Origin: Pigmentiphaga kullae | GTDB lineage: Bacteria; Pseudomonadota; Gammaproteobacteria; Burkholderiales; Burkholderiaceae_B | Direction: 5' to 3' | Assembly: GCF_004216695.1 (NCBI RefSeq) | Contig: NZ_SGXC01000003.1 | Coordinates: 124,001 to 188,000, forward strand | DNA length: 64,000 bases | Part shown: piece after piece, positions 59,814-64,000 of the stretch | Position numbering within the stretch: position 1 is the first letter of the stretch | How the letters are laid out: every line of letters begins with the position of its first letter | Made by a program: the position numbers and the translations under genes | Notes under the pieces: model-generated | Database searches by the model: none | The model's input: the letters and a program-made list of their open reading frames with translations, nothing else | Told to the model about the DNA's origin: nothing

Positions 59814-60722
59814 TCAGAACGGCTGCGCCAAGGCCGATGCTTCCGTCGACACGCCCTGGCTGGTCGAGCAGAACGACGGGTCGTACTGGTAGACCCAGTT
59901 CGTCTTCGGGATGGCGGCCGGGGCCGTCCAGGAGCTCATCTGGGTCATGGTGTTGAAGATGAGTTCGGAACGTTGGGTGACCTTGTTCGTGAAGTCGCCG
60001 CCGCTGGCCTCGACCGTGAACGAGGCTTCGGCTACGACGGGCGTGCTGTCGTTCTCGTTCAGGTACCAGAGCGAGACGGTGAAATCGGCCCCCTGCTGGC
60101 CGAGGTCACTGTCCGGACCATCGTAGGTCTTTTCCCAGATCGACAGGCCGCCTACGACGACGAGCGGATCGTCCCGCACGATGCCGAGTCCGGTCGCAAC
60201 GGGATAGAGGTCCGTGACGTCCTTCATCTTGTTCAGGTTCTTGCCGTTCGAGAAATTCTGCTTGGTCGAACGGGAATAGGCCGTGGCCGAGGCGGTCTTG
60301 TCCATCTCGAACTTGGAATCGGCGCCCGATTCGCTGCCGGTGATGGTGACGCCCGCGGCCGCGGACTGGGAGGTCGAGCGGAACTTCAGCGTCGATTCGC
60401 GCTTGTCGCTCACGCGTTCGCGGAAGGAATAGGACTGGGCGCGCAACTGGCAGCTGCCCGGCGAGTCGTAGAAGCGCACGGTGCGCTCCTTGTCCTTGGC
60501 GAAGCTGCCGTCGACGCTGCGGTCGAAGCCGGCGGAGACCAGCGCCGCCTTCAAGTCGGCCAGGTACGCGTTGGACGCGTTCTTGGGATGGTCCGCGAAC
60601 AGCGCGGGCTTGAGCAGCACCTTGTATTCCCGCGACGTCGGGACGTCGGCCTGCGCCGCTCCGACCATTGCCCACGCCGCGCCCAGCGCCGCGATCTTCA
60701 GCCATGCCATGCTTTTCTCCAT
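59814..60722 (-). CDS. Exported protein of unknown function (possible CYTH-like fold)
   Basis: A 302-aa protein with ATG at 60720-60722 and a signal peptide ending around AAQADVPTS. The mature part has charged beta-strand pairs such as ERTVRFYDSPGSCQL and SFRERVSDKRESTLKFRS, vaguely like the CYTH/triphosphate-tunnel pattern, but the classical ExExK motif is not clear. Two cysteines may form a disulfide. Function unknown. Confidence 0.58.
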   Translation of the reverse strand: MEKSMAWLKIAALGAAWAMVGAAQADVPTSREYKVLLKPALFADHPKNASNAYLADLKAALVSAGFDRSVDGSFAKDKERTVRFYDSPGSCQLRAQSYSFRERVSDKRESTLKFRSTSQSAAAGVTITGSESGADSKFEMDKTASATAYSRSTKQNFSNGKNLNKMKDVTDLYPVATGLGIVRDDPLVVVGGLSIWEKTYDGPDSDLGQQGADFTVSLWYLNENDSTPVVAEASFTVEASGGDFTNKVTQRSELIFNTMTQMSSWTAPAAIPKTNWVYQYDPSFCSTSQGVSTEASALAQPF

Positions 60723-60810
60723 TGTAGGGACCTCGCGCCCGCGGGAATGATCGTCGGCGCGTGTGTCAGGCATGTGTCGGCCGCATCGGTCGATGATACG
60801 GCAGGCCGGG

Positions 60811-61731
60811 TCAGTCGAGCGCCCGCGCCCACGGTTCGCCGACGAAGTGCGCGGTCAGGTACTCCATCAGCGCCTGCACGCGCGCGGGCCTGCCGCGTCC
60901 CGGCGGCGTGACGAGGTGCAGGGCGATGGGGTCGACCTGCCAGTCGTCCATGGCCGTTTCCAGCGCGCCGGACTGCAGGTCCTGCCAGGCCAGGAATTCG
61001 GGCTGCAAGGCCAGTCCGGCGCCCGCGCGCAAGGCGGGCGCCAGCGCCTCGGCATTGTTCACCCGCAGCGGCGTGGGCATGGCCTGGGTGAATTCGCCAT
61101 GGCGCGCATGGCGGAATCGCCAGCTCGATCCGCCGCGCGCGTACGCATACTGCAGCGCGCGGTGGCCGGCGAGCTCGCGCGGGTGCCGGGGCCGGCCATG
61201 CTGTTCGAAGTAGGCGGGGGAACCCACCAGCAGGATGCGCACGGTGCACAGCCGGCGCACCAGCAGGCTGGAGTCGGCCAGCGTGGAAATGCGCAGCGCC
61301 AGGTCAAAGCGCTTTTCGATCAGGTCGACCTGTTCGTCGCTGAAATGGACGTCCAGCGTGACCTCGGGGTAGCGCGCCATGAACGCCGGCAGCACCGGCG
61401 CCACATGCGAGATGCCGAAGGACATCGGGGCCGTCATCCGTATCGGTCCGCGCGGGTTGCTGGACTGCTCGGTCACTTCCGCTTCGACGGCCTCGCCTTC
61501 CTCCAGGATGCGCGAGGCGCGCTCCAGCGCGGCCAGCCCGCTTTCGGTCAGGGAAATCCGGCGCGAGGTGCGATGGAACAGCACGGTCTTCATCCGTCCT
61601 TCCAGGCGCGAGACCGCCTTGGAGACGGTGGCCTGGGACAGCGACAGTTCGGCCGCCGCCCGGGCGAACGAACCGGTTTCGGCCACCTTGGCGAAGATGG
61701 CCCAGGCTTCCAGGTCGGGGAGTCGGCTCAT
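60811..61731 (-). CDS. LysR family transcriptional regulator
   Basis: A 306-aa LysR protein: MSRLPDLEAWAIFAKVAETGSF, helix-turn-helix SFARAAAELSLSQATVSKAVSRLE (about 21-44), effector domain from about 92. Divergent from the pirin gene; such LysR-pirin pairs are common in proteobacteria and the regulator usually controls the pirin gene. Confidence 0.92.
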   Translation of the reverse strand: MSRLPDLEAWAIFAKVAETGSFARAAAELSLSQATVSKAVSRLEGRMKTVLFHRTSRRISLTESGLAALERASRILEEGEAVEAEVTEQSSNPRGPIRMTAPMSFGISHVAPVLPAFMARYPEVTLDVHFSDEQVDLIEKRFDLALRISTLADSSLLVRRLCTVRILLVGSPAYFEQHGRPRHPRELAGHRALQYAYARGGSSWRFRHARHGEFTQAMPTPLRVNNAEALAPALRAGAGLALQPEFLAWQDLQSGALETAMDDWQVDPIALHLVTPPGRGRPARVQALMEYLTAHFVGEPWARALD

Positions 61732-61759
61732 GGATTCGTGTCCGGCACGTATCGGGTTA

Positions 61760-61789
61760 GATATAAGAAATGGAAAGTATGCTTTTCAA
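61760..61789 (-). promoter_or_regulatory. Promoter of the LysR gene
   Basis: Minus strand: -35 TTGAAA (61784-61789), 18-base spacer and -10 TATATC (61760-61765). Confidence 0.45.
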
Positions 61790-61798
61790 TTAATTCTA

Positions 61799-61827
61799 TT
61801 TCAATGGTCTCGAAGAGTTTCTATAGT
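61799..61827 (+). promoter_or_regulatory. Promoter of the pirin operon
   Basis: -35-like TTTCAA (61799-61804), 17-base spacer and -10 TATAGT (61822-61827), about 27 bases before a likely start site region upstream of the ATG at 61862. Confidence 0.5.
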
Positions 61828-61861
61828 TCTCTCATCGAAGCAAGCGAAAGCGGAGAACATC

Positions 61862-62563
61862 ATGATCGAACGTCGTCCCTACGAAAGCCTGGGTGGAGCT
61901 AACCACGGGTGGCTCGATGCCAAGCACCATTTCTCGTTCGCCGGCTACGCCGACCCGGCCCGCATGAACTGGGGCGCGCTGCGGGTCTGGAACGATGACA
62001 CCATCGCCCCGGGCACCGGCTTCCCGCCGCATCCCCATGCCGACATGGAAATCATTACCTATGTCCGGGAAGGCGCCATCACTCACCAGGACAACCTGGG
62101 CAGCCGTGGCCGCACCGAGGCGGGCGACGTCCAGGTCATGAGCGCGGGCTCGGGCATCCGGCACTCGGAATACAACCTGGAGCCGGGCGTGACGCGCATC
62201 TTCCAGATCTGGATCTTCCCGGACAGCCGGGGCGGCCAGCCGTCCTGGGGCGCCAAGCCGTTTCCCAAGGGCGACCGCTCGGGCCAGTTCGTCGCGCTGG
62301 CCAGCGGTATGCAGGGGGACGAGGATGCCCTGCCCATTCGCGCCGATGCGCGGGTTTCCGGCGCCACGCTGAAGGCGGGCGAGACCGCGGAGTACCGCCT
62401 GGGAGCCGGCCGCTACGGCTACCTGGTGCCGGCCACCGGCCGCGTGGACGTCAACGGCGTGGAGTTGCAGGCGCGGGACGGCGCCGCGATCCGGGACGAG
62501 GACGTGATACGCCTGACCGCGATCGAAGATGCCGAACTCGTCCTCGTGGACGTGGCCGGCTGA
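61862..62563 (+). CDS. Pirin family protein
   Basis: A 233-aa bicupin starting MIERRPYESLGGANHGWLDA. The metal-binding N-terminal cupin shows FPPHPHADMEIITYVREG (two His plus Glu) and GSGIRHSEYN. Close in type to YhhW, which has quercetin dioxygenase activity; other pirins act as redox sensors. Operon with the isochorismatase-type gene 36 bases downstream. Confidence 0.93.
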   Translation: MIERRPYESLGGANHGWLDAKHHFSFAGYADPARMNWGALRVWNDDTIAPGTGFPPHPHADMEIITYVREGAITHQDNLGSRGRTEAGDVQVMSAGSGIRHSEYNLEPGVTRIFQIWIFPDSRGGQPSWGAKPFPKGDRSGQFVALASGMQGDEDALPIRADARVSGATLKAGETAEYRLGAGRYGYLVPATGRVDVNGVELQARDGAAIRDEDVIRLTAIEDAELVLVDVAG

Positions 62564-62599
62564 CACATTTGCTGATCGTTTCCCCAACGGAGAACCGCC

Positions 62600-63280
62600 A
62601 TGTCCCACTATCTCGACGTCCTGACCCCGCAGAACAGCCAGATCATCTTCATCGACCAGCAGCCGCAGATGGCCTTCGGCGTGCAGTCGATCGACCGCCA
62701 GGTCCTGAAGAACAATGTCGTGGCGCTGGCCAAGGCGGCCAGGGTGTTCGATATCCCGACCACCATCACCACGGTGGAAACCGACAGCTTCTCGGGCAAC
62801 ACCTATCCCGAGCTGCTGGCGGTGTTTCCGCAGAACAGGATTCTCGAACGCACTTCGATGAACTCCTGGGACGACCAGAACGTGCGCGACGCGCTGGCCG
62901 CCAGTGGCCGCAAGAAGATCGTCGTGTCGGGGCTCTGGACGGAGGTCTGCAACACCACCTTCGCGCTGTGCGCGATGAAGGAGGGCGGCTACGAGATCTA
63001 CATGGTGGCCGATGCCTCGGGCGGCACGTCCCTGGATGCGCACAAGTACGCGATGGACCGCATGGTGCAGGCGGGCGCGGTGCCGGTGACCTGGCAGCAG
63101 GTCATGCTGGAATGGCAGCGCGATTGGGCTCGCAAGGAAACCTATGACGCCGTGACCGGCATCGTCAAGGAACACTCGGGGGCCTACGGCATGGGCATCG
63201 ACTATGCCATCACCCACGTGCACAATGGCGCGGAGCGCGTCCAGCACGGCGAGCGGATCGGCCCCAACCCGGCCAGGTAA
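62600..63280 (+). CDS. Isochorismatase family cysteine hydrolase (YcaC-like)
   Basis: A 226-aa hydrolase. Asp19 (IIFIDQQPQMAFG) and Cys117 (SGLWTEVCNTTFA) fit the catalytic triad; the lysine expected near residue 84 appears to be Arg84 (ILERTSMNSW), as far as can be judged by eye. YcaC-like enzymes have unknown physiological substrates. It follows pirin and precedes an amidohydrolase 70 bases downstream. Confidence 0.88.
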   Translation: MSHYLDVLTPQNSQIIFIDQQPQMAFGVQSIDRQVLKNNVVALAKAARVFDIPTTITTVETDSFSGNTYPELLAVFPQNRILERTSMNSWDDQNVRDALAASGRKKIVVSGLWTEVCNTTFALCAMKEGGYEIYMVADASGGTSLDAHKYAMDRMVQAGAVPVTWQQVMLEWQRDWARKETYDAVTGIVKEHSGAYGMGIDYAITHVHNGAERVQHGERIGPNPAR

Positions 63281-63350
63281 ACCTCCGCGCGCGTGCCGGT
63301 TACCGGCCGCGGCCAGCCCGCGCAACCATTCGATCCAGCGAGGAGCAGTC

Positions 63351-64000
63351 ATGAGCGCTTCCACCGCCGACCTTATCCTGCGGCACGGCCGCATCACCAC
63401 GCTGGACCGGGCGAACCCGTCGGCTACCGCGGCCGCCGTCAAGGACGGGCGCTTCCTGGCCGTGGGCGACGACCGCGAGGTCATGGCCCTGGCCGGGCCG
63501 GCGACCCGCGTCATCGACCTGGGCGGCCGCGGCGTGCTGCCAGGATTGATCGACAACCATACCCACGTGATACGCGGCGGGCTCAACTTCAACATGGAGC
63601 TGCGCTGGGACGGCGTGCGCTCGCTGGCCGACGCGATGGACATGCTGCGCCGGCAGGTCGCGATCACGCCGCCTCCGCAGTGGGTGCGGGTGGTGGGCGG
63701 TTTCACCGAGCACCAGTTCGCCGAGAAACGCCTGCCGACCATCGCCGAGATCAACGCGGCGGCGCCCGACACGCCGGTCTTCCTGCTGCACCTGTATGAC
63801 CGCGCGCTGCTCAACGGCGCGGCGCTGCGCGCGGTGGGCTATACCAAGGACACGCCCGAGCCGCCGGGCGGAGAGATCACGCGCGACGCCCAGGGCAATC
63901 CCACGGGGCTGCTGCTGGCCACGCCGAACGCGCAGATCCTGTACGCCACGCTGGCCAAGGGCCCCACGTTGCCGTTCGACTATCAGGTCAACTCCACGCG
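63351..64000 (+). CDS. YtcJ-type amidohydrolase, 3' partial
   Basis: The first 216 codons of a large metal-dependent hydrolase; the gene runs off the window. Start ATG at 63351 follows GAGGAG. Motifs: ADLILRHGRITTLDRANPSA, GRGVLPGLIDNHTHVIRGG (metal-binding D-N-H-T-H) and GRFLAVGDDREVM, typical of YtcJ/exoenzyme-type amidohydrolases of about 550-620 residues. Probably co-transcribed with pirin and the hydrolase. Substrate unknown. Confidence 0.88.
   Translation, partial: MSASTADLILRHGRITTLDRANPSATAAAVKDGRFLAVGDDREVMALAGPATRVIDLGGRGVLPGLIDNHTHVIRGGLNFNMELRWDGVRSLADAMDMLRRQVAITPPPQWVRVVGGFTEHQFAEKRLPTIAEINAAAPDTPVFLLHLYDRALLNGAALRAVGYTKDTPEPPGGEITRDAQGNPTGLLLATPNAQILYATLAKGPTLPFDYQVNST

Noticed and set aside
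61832-63814. Minus-strand open frame of 660 codons over the pirin operon
   Set aside because: Opposes three recognisable genes on the plus strand and shows no family features.
1-64000. CRISPR array, insertion sequence or prophage genes
   Set aside because: No regularly spaced repeats, transposase, integrase or phage structural motifs were recognised by reading both strands.

Overview
The window is high-GC, densely packed DNA from a betaproteobacterium, most likely an Alcaligenaceae member of the Bordetella/Achromobacter type. The main reason is six orphan periplasmic receptors of the Bug (tripartite tricarboxylate receptor, TctC) family, none with membrane partners, mixed with many small catabolic operons. 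Nine transcriptional regulators (five IclR, three LysR, one LacI) lie beside those operons. There is one tRNA gene, no rRNA, no recognisable insertion sequence or prophage, and no CRISPR array.

Layout. 1-4235: isopropylmalate-dehydratase-type pair (leuC/leuD-like), an MmgE/PrpD protein and an IclR regulator. 4227-12750: two divergent operons whose first genes are paralogous amidohydrolases; the left one adds a second MmgE/PrpD protein, and the right one adds a TcuA-like FAD dehydrogenase, an HglS-like 2-oxo acid dioxygenase and both electron-transfer flavoprotein subunits. Together 1-12750 looks like one uncharacterised carboxylic acid degradation locus. 12867-16897: NCS1/CytX permease, tannase-family lipoprotein and RarD-like exporter. 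16932-23021: LysR, Bug receptor and a hydroxypyridine lower pathway (flavin monooxygenase, maleamate amidohydrolase, 2,5-dihydroxypyridine dioxygenase, MetX-like hydrolase), followed by tRNA-Gly(CCC). 23483-34372: alpha/beta hydrolase, LysR, several secreted or membrane proteins of unknown role, a Bug receptor and a large low-GC-looking lipoprotein.

34476-39989: IclR, then a leftward VOC / thiol-dioxygenase-like cupin / four-domain rhodanese / Bug operon, with a divergent esterase. 40000-44506: two overlapping IclR genes facing a MaoC / acyl-CoA dehydrogenase / Bug operon. 44633-50123: LacI regulator with two perfect operators in front of a Bug / HpcH aldolase / second LeuCD-like pair, then a nitrobindin-like protein. 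50214-54543: Bug, amidohydrolase and PaaK-like CoA ligase, divergent from an IclR gene across a 13-bp inverted repeat. 54867-57864: a lipoprotein with a dockerin-like segment directly followed by a secreted cohesin-like protein. 57898-60722: small envelope proteins of unknown function. 60811-64000: LysR divergent from pirin, isochorismatase-type hydrolase and a truncated YtcJ-type amidohydrolase.

Functional picture: a specialised catabolic region in which each Bug receptor probably senses or delivers one organic acid and each local regulator controls one short operon. Substrates cannot be read from the sequence, except that the 2,5-dihydroxypyridine step is well supported by residues.
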